Below, piece after piece: positions 47,285 through 58,664 of a DNA stretch of 64,000 bases. The stretch is from Vandiemenella viatica. Taxonomy: Eukaryota; Arthropoda; Insecta; Orthoptera; Morabidae. Each line of letters opens with the position of its first letter. Positions within the stretch are counted from its first letter, which is position 1. A program made the position numbers and the translations under genes. The stretch spans positions 63,212,531-63,276,530 of the forward strand of contig CM061918.1 of the NCBI GenBank assembly GCA_031002005.1, given 5' to 3'. Under the pieces are notes generated by a model that did no database searches, was not told where the DNA came from, and saw nothing but the letters and a program-made list of their open reading frames with translations.

Positions 47285-47520
47285 CAGGGGCGGATCCAGG
47301 ATTTTGTTTTGGGGGGGCTTGACCGGACTTTGGTTTTGGGGGGGCTGGGCTTGAGTGAATTTTGGTTCAGAGGGCTTGCGTTCGGTGGATTTTGGTTTTG
47401 GGGGGGGGGGGGGGCTTGAGAAAGGTCTCAAAACTACAATGTCAGGGGTGGACCTAGATACGTTTGGGAGGGGGGGGGGGCTTGAGCCCCTAGCCCCCCC
47501 CCCCCCTGGATCCGCCCCTG
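47285..47520. mobile_element. hAT MITE (236 bp), G/C-tract rich
   Basis: Perfect 17-bp-class TIR: CAGGGGCGGATCCAGG at the left and CCTGGATCCGCCCCTG at the right. Flanks ATGCCATC (47277-47284) and ATGCCATT (47521-47528) are a 7/8 target duplication. The interior has long G and C homopolymers. Confidence 0.92.
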
Positions 47521-47974
47521 ATGCCATTTTCGTCTCTATAAGGTGCCACTAACTGCAACCGTGGTTGGCATACGTTCAGTGATATACTCCAGGTGTTCAG
47601 ATTTGAGTTGTAATTATTAATTGAAAAAATTACCATATTGTCATGAATTTTAGTCTCCTGCACTATACAAGACCAGCATAATCTTTCTGATGTCGATGTT
47701 TTTTAAATAGTGCCGTTTATTATTGTTAAGTTTTTGCTAACTTTGTAATGTTTTTTTGTAAAAAGTTTAATAAAGAAAACCTTTTAACTGACGCTTGGTT
47801 CTTAATTGAACGATTCAGATAACTTCGTTCTCTCGCATTTGATAATGCTAAGAACCTCCGATGTCTGTTTCTTTTCACCGCCGTTTTACTATAGTTCCAG
47901 TGGTCTAGGGTGAGTAGCACTTTTTACGGCATGGATCCATCCATTTATGTCTTCATACATTTCTTTTCTGTCTT

Positions 47975-48190
47975 ACCGAGCCCTGGTGTTTGAATGATAA
48001 CGCTCGCACCTATCATTCGGGAGGGTGCGGGTTCAAATCCACTTCCGGTCGTCCAGATTTTGGTTTTCCTAATTTCCTGCAGGATGGTTCCTTCAAAATG
48101 CCCTGGCCGAATCCCTTCCTGTTTCTTGTCTCGTTCCTCTTCTAACGCTAAGGACCTCGACGACGATGAGCCATAAAGCGTGATACAAAG
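47975..48190 (+). mobile_element. SINE family A copy (diverged, with head)
   Basis: Box A region CCGAGCCCTGGTGTTTGAAT, box B GGGTTCAAATCC, ATTTTGGTTTTCC, then CCTGGCCGAATCCCTTCC and CTCGACGACGATGAGCCATA. Confidence 0.75.
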
Positions 48191-48869
48191 TCTTCCAGTC
48201 GCTCTCCTTTGTGCTGTAAGTCTTCCCTAATCTAACTGTTCCTCTTTCTTCTGTCGCGCAACCAATTTATACTTGAACGCGCACCCTAGTTTCTCAGTCC
48301 AGTAGAGAGTTTAATATCCAATAAGCGATACCGCTTAGCGGAAGATGTAAGACAATTTTCCGTTGTCTGTAGGATGCTGACTTCATGTTTCTAGTATCAG
48401 CTTCCTGTTTGTTTTATCTTCCACTTCCTCTCCTCCTGGAAGTTGTTGACTTCGTCCTTTGTTCTGATGCATCAACTACAGTAAGTCATACACATAATAC
48501 CTTTGAAGTCCTTTTTACTTTCTTTGCCTCATTGAAATAAATTTTTCAGTTAGCAAGGACACCTAAAAAAAAATTATTCCAATTTTTCAGGGTGTGAACA
48601 ATAACTTCGATACAGATTTTAGAAAGTTCTTATATTACTTCAGTGTTCATTAAAATTCTACCTGTACTCTATAAGCTGAGCCCAATAAATTTGATGTGAA
48701 ATGACAATCAAATTTCGTCTGGAAGTTATGTTCGTAGAAGTTCCTTAATAAGATTTCTCGTTATTTATGAGCAAAGGAAATTAATACCAAATAACTACTT
48801 CATTTCTCCTTTGTTCAGTTTGTGATTTCAACTTAAACGTTTAGGGGTTAAGGCCAAGTGATCGGCAAG

Positions 48870-49330
48870 TTTCGTGTCTCGGTGGTTTATTTTAATTTTA
48901 TTTCGCATGGCACAAGGATATTAAGGCAGTAATAGTCTTGAATTAAAAAATATGGCGTAAGACAGAGGTTTGTACAAATTGGTGTCCAGAGATTGCAGCC
49001 ATTCAGTTACCTCTGTAGCTGTTTCATGAAGCTCCTGGATCTCCTAAGAGGGCGTTGCAGGGTGGTGTGGTGGATACTTTGTTGGTGGTTTCAACAGTCA
49101 CTTTTGCATCCAGTAGTTGCATCTACCGTGGTCTGTTCTCACATGGTTCAGCGTCGTCCAGGTTGAATCTAGGAGGCTGTATGGGGTCTTGGATCAGTGC
49201 TTGTTTGTCAGAATTGGAATTGCTCTACTCATCGTGCCTTGCTTCATTTGTGTTGAAGTTATTTGGAGAAGCATGTCACTAAATTTCCTTGTTGAATACC
49301 TTGAGTCTCGGTGGTGAAAGGAATTTTCAC
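48870..49330 (-). pseudogene. jockey-type LINE ORF2 C-terminus (relic)
   Basis: Minus strand near 49190-49130 reads HVRTDHGRCNYWMQKW, resembling the 'RTxHGR....W' motif after RNase H in jockey-clade elements, and near 49030-48980 ELHETATEVTEWLQSLDTNL, resembling the usual ending 'ATPEALEWLxNLDIxL'. Frames are broken. Identified by pattern only. Confidence 0.45.
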
Positions 49331-49344
49331 CATTATGTAGATGG

Positions 49345-49510
49345 GTAGCAAGGCAGGAGAGGTAATGGAGCGTGATTCCTAATCACCATATTGTCTATCG
49401 ATGGCCTGGGTTAGATCCAAAACCATTCTGCAGTGCGTCTGGAGTGAGGGCAAAACACACTGCTAACGGTGATGTCCATCTTATATGAAAGTTAAACATG
49501 GCAAACTCGT
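49345..49510. repeat. Possible third SINE-like repeat (copy 1)
   Basis: Shares CCTAATCACCA-type, GGAGTGAGGGCA, CACTG and GATGT..TTAAA landmarks, in order, with 51870-52010. Diverged; no clear Pol III boxes. Confidence 0.35.
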
Positions 49511-49585
49511 TCACAACATGAACAGTGCAATACTCTCAACATACACTTGTAAAATAACACTTCTCCACTGAAAGATGGTCTAGGG

Positions 49586-49852
49586 CAGTGGTTCCCAAAT
49601 GGTGTTCCGCGGAACCCTGGGGTTCCGTGGAAGGGTCATAAGGGTTCCGTGTTCCGTCCGAAAATTAAATAAAATGTTCATTGAAAAGAGTCATAACCGC
49701 GCCGTGAGAAGGGTATCATGGTTCTGCTTCCGTTTGTGATGACTTACCGATGCGAGACTGGTTTTTCAGCTTACACTTATAAAAATGGGGATCCGACAAA
49801 AAATGTATGATCAGTTGGGGTTCCGTGGCCAAAAGGAAATTGGGAATCACTT
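49586..49852. mobile_element. hAT MITE (267 bp)
   Basis: Left CAGTGGTTCCCAAATGG and right AAATTGGGAATCACTT are inverted ends. Flanks GTCTAGGG (49578-49585) and CTCTAGGG (49853-49860) match at 7 of 8 bases and fit the hAT target consensus. The interior has repeated GGGTTCCGTGG motifs. Confidence 0.88.
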
Positions 49853-50204
49853 CTCTAGGGTCTCGCGGGTTGCTGGGAGGGGCCAAGGAGGGGGCCATGG
49901 TAGGTACTTTTTTTTTCAGTGGAATATAATCTTATTTTTCAAAAAATCTCTTAATTTTAGTTTATCATAACATTACTGGTAAACAGTTTGAAATTTTATC
50001 TGATGTTTCCCTTATCATAATTTTCTCGGAAGACTTAGTTATTGTGAGTTAATGAGGTAGGTACAACGGGGAGAGACTGGATGAGGGTAGTAAGAGAGAG
50101 AATTTCATCGACGAAAAAGTCGTGAAATATAATTTTAAACTCTATGCGTATTCAACAAAAACACCAACTGTTTATGGTAACAAGTGGTATGGAGATCCCA
50201 TCTA

Positions 50205-50425
50205 GTGTGTGAGCAATACCTTTAGGGTCTCGCAATTGTGAAGACGCGAGCTCGATTCTCGATTCGGTCATCCACATTTGTTTCACATGGTTTGCCGAAA
50301 TCACTCCAGGCGAATGGCGATTTCTAAAGGCCTTGGCGAAAATCCTTTCATTTTCGTGTCTCCTGTTCTTTGCCGACTCTAATGAACCGAACGTCAACAA
50401 ACCTTAAACCTGTGATAAAAGTGGA
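50205..50425 (+). mobile_element. SINE family A copy (old)
   Basis: Box B-like GAGCTCGATTCTCGATTCGG, AATCACTCCAGGCGAATGGC, GGCCTTGGCGAAAATCC and tail ACCTTAAACCTGTGATAAAA. Confidence 0.7.
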
Positions 50426-51109
50426 TATGAAAACAATGCTAATCAGATGCTTGATCCTCCATCATTGAATCCACTTTCAGTAGTCTTCAGTTTTAAATGC
50501 TGTTTCGTTCTAAAATCTTTCACACTTTCTTTTTATAACATATATTTGGCTACACATATATTTTGCTAAGACATTCACTAGTTGCATTTTGATCAACTAT
50601 TGGAGAGTTAGACGCGGTTTATTACTTGACTCAGCCGACAAGCCTAACGTTGGTTGGGTTCTCCAGCAAGAGGCGTATTAAGTCAGTGTGTCAAAGGTGG
50701 ACGACGTTCATTTCCTCTGGGACCTGCAGAATTACAGAGCGACCTCTGACTACTTCATAAGCACAAAAGACTTCTTTGCCAGAGCTATGAGCTATGTCAA
50801 GGACATGTAAAAATTTGTCGGAACCGAGATATGAACCAGGGACATATATATTTAATAAGGTAGGCCTTTGTCAATGATATCATTATAGGTTTATATACAA
50901 ATCTGTTGTGCGTGAAGATCAGCTTGTCTTACGTCGTCTTGAGTAGTGACCTAGTTACCAGGTAACATATGCTATCATTGATTTTCCTTGCTAACTTGAC
51001 TACGATATTTTCTATTATTGTGAGGTTTTGGGGTAAATTGTCATTCTACAAGATCACATAGTGCAGTCTCATTAAGATTTTTCCTGCTCGTTGTGTCTTC
51101 ACTTTCTGT

Positions 51110-51345
51110 TACCGAACGTGGTGGGTGAGCCATTAACGTTCTGGCCTCGCATTCGGGAGGACGCCGGTTCGAATCCCCGTCCGGGCATCCAGATTTGGGT
51201 TTTCCATAGTTTTCCCAAATCACTCTAGCCGAATGCCAGGATGCTTCCTTCAAAGGCCATGGACGAATTCCTTCCCGTTCCTTGTCCCCAGTCCCACCCG
51301 CCTCTAATACCTCGCTGTCGACGTAAGCCATAAGTAAAAAACTTT
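51110..51345 (+). mobile_element. SINE family A copy, best preserved full-length
   Basis: Box A GTGGTGGGTGAGCC near 51118, GCATTCGGGAGGACGCCGG, box B GGTTCGAATCCCCG, complete body, 3' CTCGCTGTCGACGTAAGCCA and an A tail. Confidence 0.9.
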
Positions 51346-51482
51346 CGGTTACTATCACCTGCGTGGAATGTTTTCTTGAATGTCTCTCCGGTAGTGGTAC
51401 ACGATGCGACTAACCACTAATCAAATTATTCAACGAATTCCATATTCAGTAACTCTTCAGTCTTACACGATGATCTCAGTTC

Positions 51483-51575
51483 CTTCAATATGCCATGGCC
51501 ATATTCCTTCCCGTTCTTTGTTTCCAATCCTTTCCCGCCCCTAATGACTTTGACGTCGAATAGTTGTAAAGCAAA
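51483..51575 (+). mobile_element. SINE family A 3' fragment
   Basis: Only the 3' third: CCATGGCCATATTCCTTCCC, CTAATGACTTTGACGTCG, TTGTAAAGC. Confidence 0.75.
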
Positions 51576-51869
51576 AGTAATCGTTCTTACGCTTCGGGAT
51601 TTAATATTGCCTGAAGATTTCGATAAGACATTCAGAAGAGATGTTCGGAAGTGATTTTCTGGGTCTTTTTCTGAGGCTGACTTGTTGGTACGCTCTATTT
51701 CTTCCTAGCACTTTCTCTCACAATGCCACTGGTCGTAATAAATTAAGTACCGCACCATAAAGACAGTTATATGATATTAAGGCAGGCAATGTGCTTCATG
51801 ACTGAAGTAATAAAGGCTCAGTAGCAATGTCTGAAGGTCGGCAACTCAAATAGTTCAGCTAGTTGCCGA

Positions 51870-52010
51870 AATTTTCACGGTCCAACTCTTAGCCAGAATG
51901 GCGCACACTTCCCAATCACCAAACTGCGCAAAGCCTCTCATTAATGTAAAATGGAGTGAGGGCATACGGCACAATACACTGTGATTCGTCAGAGGGATAG
52001 GGATGTTAAA
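51870..52010. repeat. Possible third SINE-like repeat (copy 2)
   Basis: Landmarks CCCAATCACCA, GGAGTGAGGGCATACGG, TACACTGTGATTCGTC and GGGATGTTAAAG match the order seen at 49345-49510. Confidence 0.35.
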
Positions 52011-52507
52011 GTTGTTAATGTATTTCGGAAGAACAGGCCTAAATAGAGTGGTAACGAACTCCATTCCTTGCCTCTTTTACCGTAATGCGCAACGCGAACA
52101 ACATCTATACATATGTGTACTGGGAATAGCAACGAAAACAACCGAAATATATATATTTTTTTTTTTTTCCGGGATACCAAGGTGAGCGGCAAACATTCTC
52201 CTGCTGATAGCAGAATTGCCCGAGACCGGCTATGCCACTCACTTAATATAGAAACAAAGTTGGTTATCTCTTAATTATTGGTTAAGGTACATGCCTGTAG
52301 GTTGAACAAAAGGCGAGACTTTTACTTGATGAACTACAGCGTTGTTTATGGAAAATGATTTGGTTGTTACGTTGTCAAAAATTATCATTTCTTCAATCGT
52401 AAAATGACGATGTAAGCAATTTGGATGCTTCACGACACGCATAATTTTTTAATAACAGTTTCCTCACATTCTAGAAACAAATCCTAAAATTGCTTGCTTA
52501 AGACAGA

Positions 52508-53097
52508 CAGTGTAAATATCTTGTCATAACATCTGATAATAAACTAAACTGAGCAGGACACATTTGACAGGTGCTGGGGAGAGATTTCAAAATTCTGCAT
52601 TTACTGGAGAGGATGTGGCGGCACATACCAATGAAATTAAGAAATTAGGTTATAAAACCATTTCTTGATTATGATGGGGTAGTATGGCACCCACAAGGAA
52701 TGAATTGGAAAGGGTACAACGGAAGTCAGTTGAATTTGTTTACGATAAATGACAATTAATAAGTAATTTGATAAAGGAGGCGCTAGATAGTCATTAGAGA
52801 TATGAAGATGGTGAATAGAGTGTTGGGAGTGTATAAGCATAGACTGGCGATGAGAGCTGAATGGATATGGGTAGAAAAGTTAGTAGCACATGGTAGAGAA
52901 GAGATGATCATGGCTACAAATTAACTTGTGTTTTCAGACGAAAGAGAACGGGAAAATTTTCTTTTGTTGGTAATGAAGTCAGGGACTGGAATAAATTTAC
53001 CAAAAACACTGAAAGAATTTAAAATAAAAATTCGCGAAATGCGAAAGTGGACGAGAGAGTGTGTGCTCAATCATAATTAAGTTAAATTGGTTAAATT
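52508..53097 (+). pseudogene. CR1/jockey-type LINE, 3' fragment (old)
   Basis: GTGTAAATATCTTGTCATAA corresponds to the CKYLGI block, then AAACTGAGCAGGACACATTT (LNWAGHI), TTACTGGAGAGGATG (LLERV), and TTAGGTTATAAAACC (GYKT) followed by a deletion. 3' end GTGTGCTCAATCATAATTAA. More degraded than the other copies. Confidence 0.75.
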
Positions 53098-53099
53098 AT

Positions 53100-55260
53100 G
53101 AAAATAACGTTTTTTCTCTTTTTGGATGAGGATGGGAATACGATAGAAATTCTTCCGATCATCTGTCTCGGGAAGAAATCCTTAATTAGGAAGCTGACTA
53201 ATTACACAGCGTCTAGCAAATTCAATAATTTTCTTAATCAAGAAGCGAGTTCAGGCAGTCCAAAACATTCGTACATGCACGATGATAACCCACGCTTGGG
53301 GCTTTCCCACTATCACATTATCTCTAACTGCTCGGCGAGCGGATTTCCAAAGTCGTAGAAGTTTATGTAGAACTGAAATGTCTTTCATTAAATTACAATT
53401 TTACGACAAAACTATCGGTTGCTCGCTGCTTTACCCAAGTGGACTTACAGGGGGAAAATTCCTTAATGTCATATAAGAAGTTTCGTTTGTATTTGCAACT
53501 TTCTTTTTCTGGTGTCCTCCAGCTATCAGAAACTTATGATTTTCATTTTCTGTATCTTTTAATACAATTTAGTAAAACTAAGAAATTAACTAATCAAATT
53601 CTCATAAAGTTACATGAAAATAAGTCATTTTAGTACGAGGAGGAAATGTAATACTAAATATTATTCTTACGAATAACATAACATAACGTAATCAAATGTC
53701 CATAAAACAACGTGTATATTGGACACGTGAATACGAAAAGGTATAATTTACATAAATGCCTTCGTTTTGCTATTGGCACTAAGCAGAAACTTTGGTTAGG
53801 ATTCTATCTGAGGTAAGTAATGCAGTCGTGGAAGCCTTTACAATATTACAATTTTTTAAATATTTGTTGTAGTTGTTTGATTTACGTTTTCCATGCTATA
53901 TTTCAGTAAACTGAAGAGGCAGATAAACGAAATTACATAGGTAGTTAAAATCAATAATAATAGAATCCAAAGATTGTTGTGTTTATTTGTATTATAATGT
54001 GATCTTTGGTGTGTATCTTTTTTATGCTTTGAAAGAATTGTTAATCTCAGATGCAGTGTGATCTGTGGCTCCTTTAATGATGTTTTACATGTGTGATGCA
54101 GTAACAAAGGGGCAGATAGACACTACTGCCCGTTTATAGATTTATACACGTAGAGACAATAAATAATTTAGAAATAACGCTGTATGAACTGATTATTAAA
54201 TACCTCGCCATTTTATGTCAACCTGGCAGTTCTTGTAAAGTGTTGTGTATCATGCTGAACGGAAGAGTAGGCCTACTTTTATAGGTTCTTCGCAGCTCAG
54301 AAATTGCAGTACTAACATAATAAATTAAAACACCCCGTGCTCTTCTGAAAAACTCAACCCGGCGACCCCGAAGTGTAATTACATTTATAAAATTAATGGC
54401 CGAGAGACTCTTAGTCGACAGATATTCAATTTTCATCGCTCGTGGCCCCCTAACTTAAGGAAACATACAATTCGATATGAAATCGAACCATGAAGCTTCA
54501 GCAAAAAATGTAGGAGACTGCTCATGGTAGCTTTTCCAAGGGTAGGGTCACTATAAGGGCTAATAAAAACTTAAATGGAGGTTGAGATTCGTTCTGGTGA
54601 CACTTGCATGCTGACTCACCAGAACAATTCGTTGACGATGACTTTGCTGGCTGGTCGTTGGAGCGTTAACTTCTTATTTAATAGTTGCGAAAACAGTAAT
54701 TATTGCTTGAGGAGTATACTGATAGGGAAATTTCTATACTGTGTCATAAGATAAAATTTGTCTACAGAATCCTGGTGACATTAAAACAAAATGTAGTCTT
54801 CCTGGTTTACAATTTACAAGTAAAGACATATAACATTGCTGACACGTTTTCAATATTATGTAAAAAAAAAGGTAGTCTCTAGTTTAGATACTATGTATGT
54901 ACATAGAAAGATGACGTTTGTTACATAATAATTTTATAATGTGAGCTATGAGTGTTAGTTGTAGTTACATAATTTTATAAGTAAAGAGTATAAAGCCACG
55001 GAATTGCTGTTATTTTCTGGTGCGAGTTTCGCTTCTTTCATTGAAGCCTCATCAAAGATTTTTTGCTGAATGTAATATTTGCGTTGCAGTATATTCTTTG
55101 AATCAAATTTACAATGATATAAAATTACATTTTACTTACTACATATTAGTTTTAAATCAAACAATAGCGCAAACGCTCAAACCAAAGATCAAACAAATTT
55201 GTCGAACTTGTTTGTAGTTTCCTTATCGAAATGTGACGCGTGCCGCAATAAAGATAAAGC
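53100..55260. other. Unassigned AT-rich intronic DNA
   Basis: No coding similarity, terminal repeats or tandem structure recognised. Confidence 0.45.
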
Positions 55261-55269
55261 CTTCTTGGT

Positions 55270-55461
55270 TTTTTTTAATGGCTTTTGACATCTTAGGCCA
55301 TACAGCCAGCCTGATGAGCTTTTCCAGATAATTGGACACACCACAGGACGGACATGACATTCACAGACACAACACTTAAACACCCGTGCCCGCGGCCGGA
55401 CTCGAACCGGCGACCTTCGGCACGCGGAGCTAGCACTCTAGCCCCACGCTACCGAGGCCGG
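55270..55461 (-). mobile_element. tRNA-derived SINE family B (192 bp) with 9-bp TSD
   Basis: Minus orientation: tRNA-like head at 55387-55458 (CCGGACTCGAACCGG is box B), middle GGACGGACATGACATTCACA, and 3' poly-A seen as the T run at 55270-55276. CTTCTTGGT lies at 55261-55269 and 55462-55470, a target-site duplication that fixes the ends. The partner copy is at 20370. Confidence 0.9.
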
Positions 55462-55598
55462 CTTCTTGGTGTTGATTCAAGCACAGTGTATCAAGAAAAA
55501 GAGCGCAGACATTGGTTTAGGTCTATTGAACGGTAAAATTATATAAAACTAGCTGGTACCCACGACTTCGTTCGTGTTTGTAAAGAATTTGTATTGAC

Positions 55599-56306
55599 AG
55601 CTACCGACATCTAACAACCATAGTGCACGACAGGAGATACGATTCTACTACCATACACAAACACCAATGCTCTATGTTATGTAGTTTTGGCAGAAAAGTG
55701 ACATTTGCGGAGGCACATGTCTTTCGTCGAAATACTAAAATATCCTTGACCGGCCACTTTCAACCACCATATCACCCACACTACCACAGTTACTGAAATT
55801 CGGCCGATGTTGTGATCGAAAGGCGACTCTGTGTTACTACCACACACAAACGCCAGTGATCTGCGATAGAGAGTTTTAGCTGAAAAGTGATACACCATGA
55901 CACATGCGTCTTTGGCAGAAATATGAAATTGCCGCAGGTCGACCACTTTCAACCCCCATATCTCCCACACCCCCATAGCTACCGACATCTAACAACCATA
56001 GTGCATGACAGGAGACACGATTCTACTACCACACACAAACACCAATGGTCTATGCTATGTAGTTGTGGCAGGAAAGAGAAGTATAAGAAGACACAAATTT
56101 TTGATCGAAATATGAAAACGCCATGCATTGGCCAACTTTAATCATCATATCTCCCACATCCCCACAGCTATCGTCATTCGGCCAACGTTGTGCACGACAG
56201 GAAACTCCATGTTACTTCCACATACAAAGACCGGTGATCTGTGTTTGGTAGTGGTGGTTGAAAAGTGAAATATATGAAAACACACGTCTATTTTTATATA
56301 TATATA
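55599..56306. repeat. 189-bp tandem array with alternating unit types
   Basis: Units start at 55599, 55788, 55977 and 56166, each exactly 189 bp apart; the last is partial and ends in a TA run. Units 1 and 3 carry CTACCGACATCTAACAACCA and are nearly identical; units 2 and 4 carry ATTCGGCC(G/A)A(T/C)GTTGTG. This is a dimeric (378-bp) higher-order pattern. It is preceded by AACTAGCTGGTACCCACGAC near 55549, which I associate with the end of a widespread non-autonomous arthropod element. Confidence 0.9.
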
Positions 56307-56633
56307 TAAGATTATGAAGCAGCAATCCTGGCAAATCCAGTGAGTTAAAAAATTCTGGTGGATAGTTGACGACATCTTGGTTAGTTGCGCAATCAACTGA
56401 TTTGTATATCCTTAATTCACCGGAAATTTCATTTTGAATTTCGAAATTTATTTAATTAACGTCCGTGTTTTTGTCTCTGTAATATAGTTCGGTCGTTCAA
56501 CCAAAAAATTGACAGGAAATGTAATGCAGCCACTCAAAACGTTTACAGGGATTTTGTCATTACCAATGCCAATGAGTTGTTTTGAAACCATTTCTTCCGA
56601 TGAATCATTTTGCAATTCCAAAGATAATCATAA

Positions 56634-57708
56634 AGCGCCTTTGTTTTGTTTTGATTGACTGGCAGTAATATTATTTTCGTTGATGACACGCAAACCTTTT
56701 TTTTCCTACGAACTTTATTTTGGGCAGGCATAGATTAATATCCATACAGTCTAATCAACTTGAAGGCATACCAGAGCTAATCCTAACACGCCTTTGTTTT
56801 GTTTTATTTTGATTGGCTGGTTTGTATGGGAAAAGAAAGGTGTTGATTTTACTATTTTCCTCGCAATTTTTACGTTTTTCTCTCCATAAGAACCTTCCTT
56901 GTGGATTAACGAAAATATGAAGGAAAAAATAATTTGCCGAATTGGTCGAGCCGTTCTCGAGTTTTGCACTTAGCAACACATTTGGCGATTCATTTTTATT
57001 TATATAGAAGATTTTAAAAGTTAGAAAGCATTATTAGTCGCAACCAATTCAATCACCATGAATTCTACCCGAACATAGTTTAAAACGAATGGAACCCATC
57101 ACCACAAGGCTTACCAGAACATTGCATTCTTAAAATAATAGGATAAGTGTGGCTCGATCGTCAGACGATAATGCATATCGCTTCTCAACTGAAATACCAG
57201 TAATCGATTTTGCTTTTTAGGTATTCTTAATATTGCATCCTTCTAAACTGATGCATTCTATTTTCATAGTCGAAACTTTCGTGGTAGGCGGCATGGGTAT
57301 AAATGTAAACACACTGAACAAATAAACACACAAATTGTTTTCGAGAGAACGAAAATTTAAAAGCAACCAAGAAAATGCCACTCACGGAGGAAATAATGAT
57401 AACACGTACGTCAGTGATATTATTTTCGCTGATCACACGCAGGCATAGATTAATATCCATAGAGCCTAATCAACTTGAAGTCATACTAAAGATAATCCTA
57501 ACGCGCCTTTGTTTTGTTTTGATTGAGGGAAAAGAAAAGTGTTGTTTTTACTATTTTCCTTCCAGTTTTTGCGTTTTTTCTCTCCATAAGAACCTTCCTT
57601 GTGCCTTAACGAAAATATAAAAAAAAGAATTAGCCGAATTGGTCCAGGCGTTGTTGAGTTATGCGCTTCCCAACACATTTTGCGATTCATTTTTATATTA
57701 TAGATTAC
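56634..57708. repeat. Direct repeat of ~300 bp, two copies
   Basis: 56634-57012 and 57408-57708 share, in order, ATATTATTTTCG(T/C)TGAT, CAGGCATAGATTAATATCCA, CTAATCAACTTGAAG, GCCTTTGTTTTGTTTT, CTCCATAAGAACCTTCCTTG and GCGATTCATTTTTAT, each followed by an A/T-rich ATAGA end. The intervening 57013-57407 is unrelated. Probably two insertions of one non-autonomous element. Confidence 0.8.
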
Positions 57709-57786
57709 ACCCAACAAAATTTATTACGAGAAATATTACGCGCAGAACTAGTTGATTACATTAACTTCTTGGGTATGAGCATAAAA

Positions 57787-57860
57787 CTTTAATTTAATTT
57801 TAACCGCGATGGAACGCACGCTCCTGTGGCAATTTCCCTTCACACCCAAACTTTTGCAGT
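57787..57860 (-). mobile_element. CR1/jockey-type LINE, extreme 3' end only
   Basis: TTTAATTTTAACCGCGATGG and GGCAATTTCCCTTCACACCC are the complement of the family's 3' end, as at 58665. About 70 bp, typical of strongly 5'-truncated insertions. Confidence 0.7.
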
Positions 57861-58346
57861 ATTAGAACAATTACTACCTGCCCCAATGGACACTGTTTTG
57901 CGCAAATCTGTACCAGCTACTCAAAGATTATCAATAACCTAACTAGTGGTGCTGATTTTGAAGATTTAAAGCCTGCATTGCACCTCGTAGAGAGTCAAAT
58001 TATCACTGAAACGTGCAAAGCATTAAATGAAATATGCCATCAATCAAAATTTTCAGCCAACATTTCAAATAATGCCTCAGACGATCAAATAATTTCACAA
58101 ACAATTTGATCGTCTACAGGCCCCTTTAGTCTTTGTTAGTTTTATAACCATGTGGTGTTTCACGTCTCATTGTGAGACTACTCTTCAGTCTTTGCTTCTC
58201 TCATTCTCACATGGAATCGGAATGAACATATTTAATCCAAGTTAAGGGACTTCTGTGGTTTGTATCATTAATTTCACGTGCTTCTGTCTATACTTTATTC
58301 TTGCGAAAGTAGTATTTGTTATAGACGATCTTTTCTGTTACTGCAG

Positions 58347-58593
58347 CTTGTCCTGAAGGCCGCTGGGGTGCCGACTGCCGACAGCCGTGCGAATGCAAAA
58401 ACAACGCATCTTGTGACCCGTTCAATGGCCACTGCAAGTGTACGCGCGGCTGGCGGGGGAAAGCCTGTGACGAGGAATGTCCTGCAGGACAGTATGGCCA
58501 GGACTGTGCAGAGGAATGCAGGTGTCAAAACGGAGGCTCCTGTCATCACATCTCTGGAGCCTGCCACTGTGCACCGGGCTGGACTGGACCCCT
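58347..58593 (+). CDS. drpr: Draper/MEGF10-like receptor, two EGF-laminin-like repeats
   Basis: Acceptor TTTTCTGTTACTGCAG ends at 58346. The first two bases complete the codon left by the previous exon, then CPEGRWGADCRQPCECKNNA begins an eight-cysteine EGF-laminin-type repeat ending CTRGWRGKAC, followed by a second one, CPAGQYGQDCAEECRC through CHHISGACHCAPGWTGPL. The repeat pattern C-P-x-G-x-x-G-x-x-C and C-x-C-x-x-GW-x-G is that of Draper/MEGF10 stalks, which bind ligands on cell corpses. The donor CCCCT|GTACGT leaves two bases (CT) that join the A of the next exon to give Leu before Cys, as expected. The frame is fully intact and codons are GC-rich at third positions. Confidence 0.94.
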
Positions 58594-58664
58594 GTACGTA
58601 AACTATACGGATTAATGCGTGGATTGACTTAAAATTGTTTATTGACATGTTTTAATAATACCGT

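Noticed and set aside
47222..47552. Pro/Gly-rich open frames on both strands
   Set aside because: Translations of G and C homopolymers within a hAT MITE.
55599..56306. Regularly spaced repeats, considered as a CRISPR-like array
   Set aside because: Units are contiguous 189-bp tandem repeats with no short repeat/unique spacer pattern, in a eukaryotic intron.
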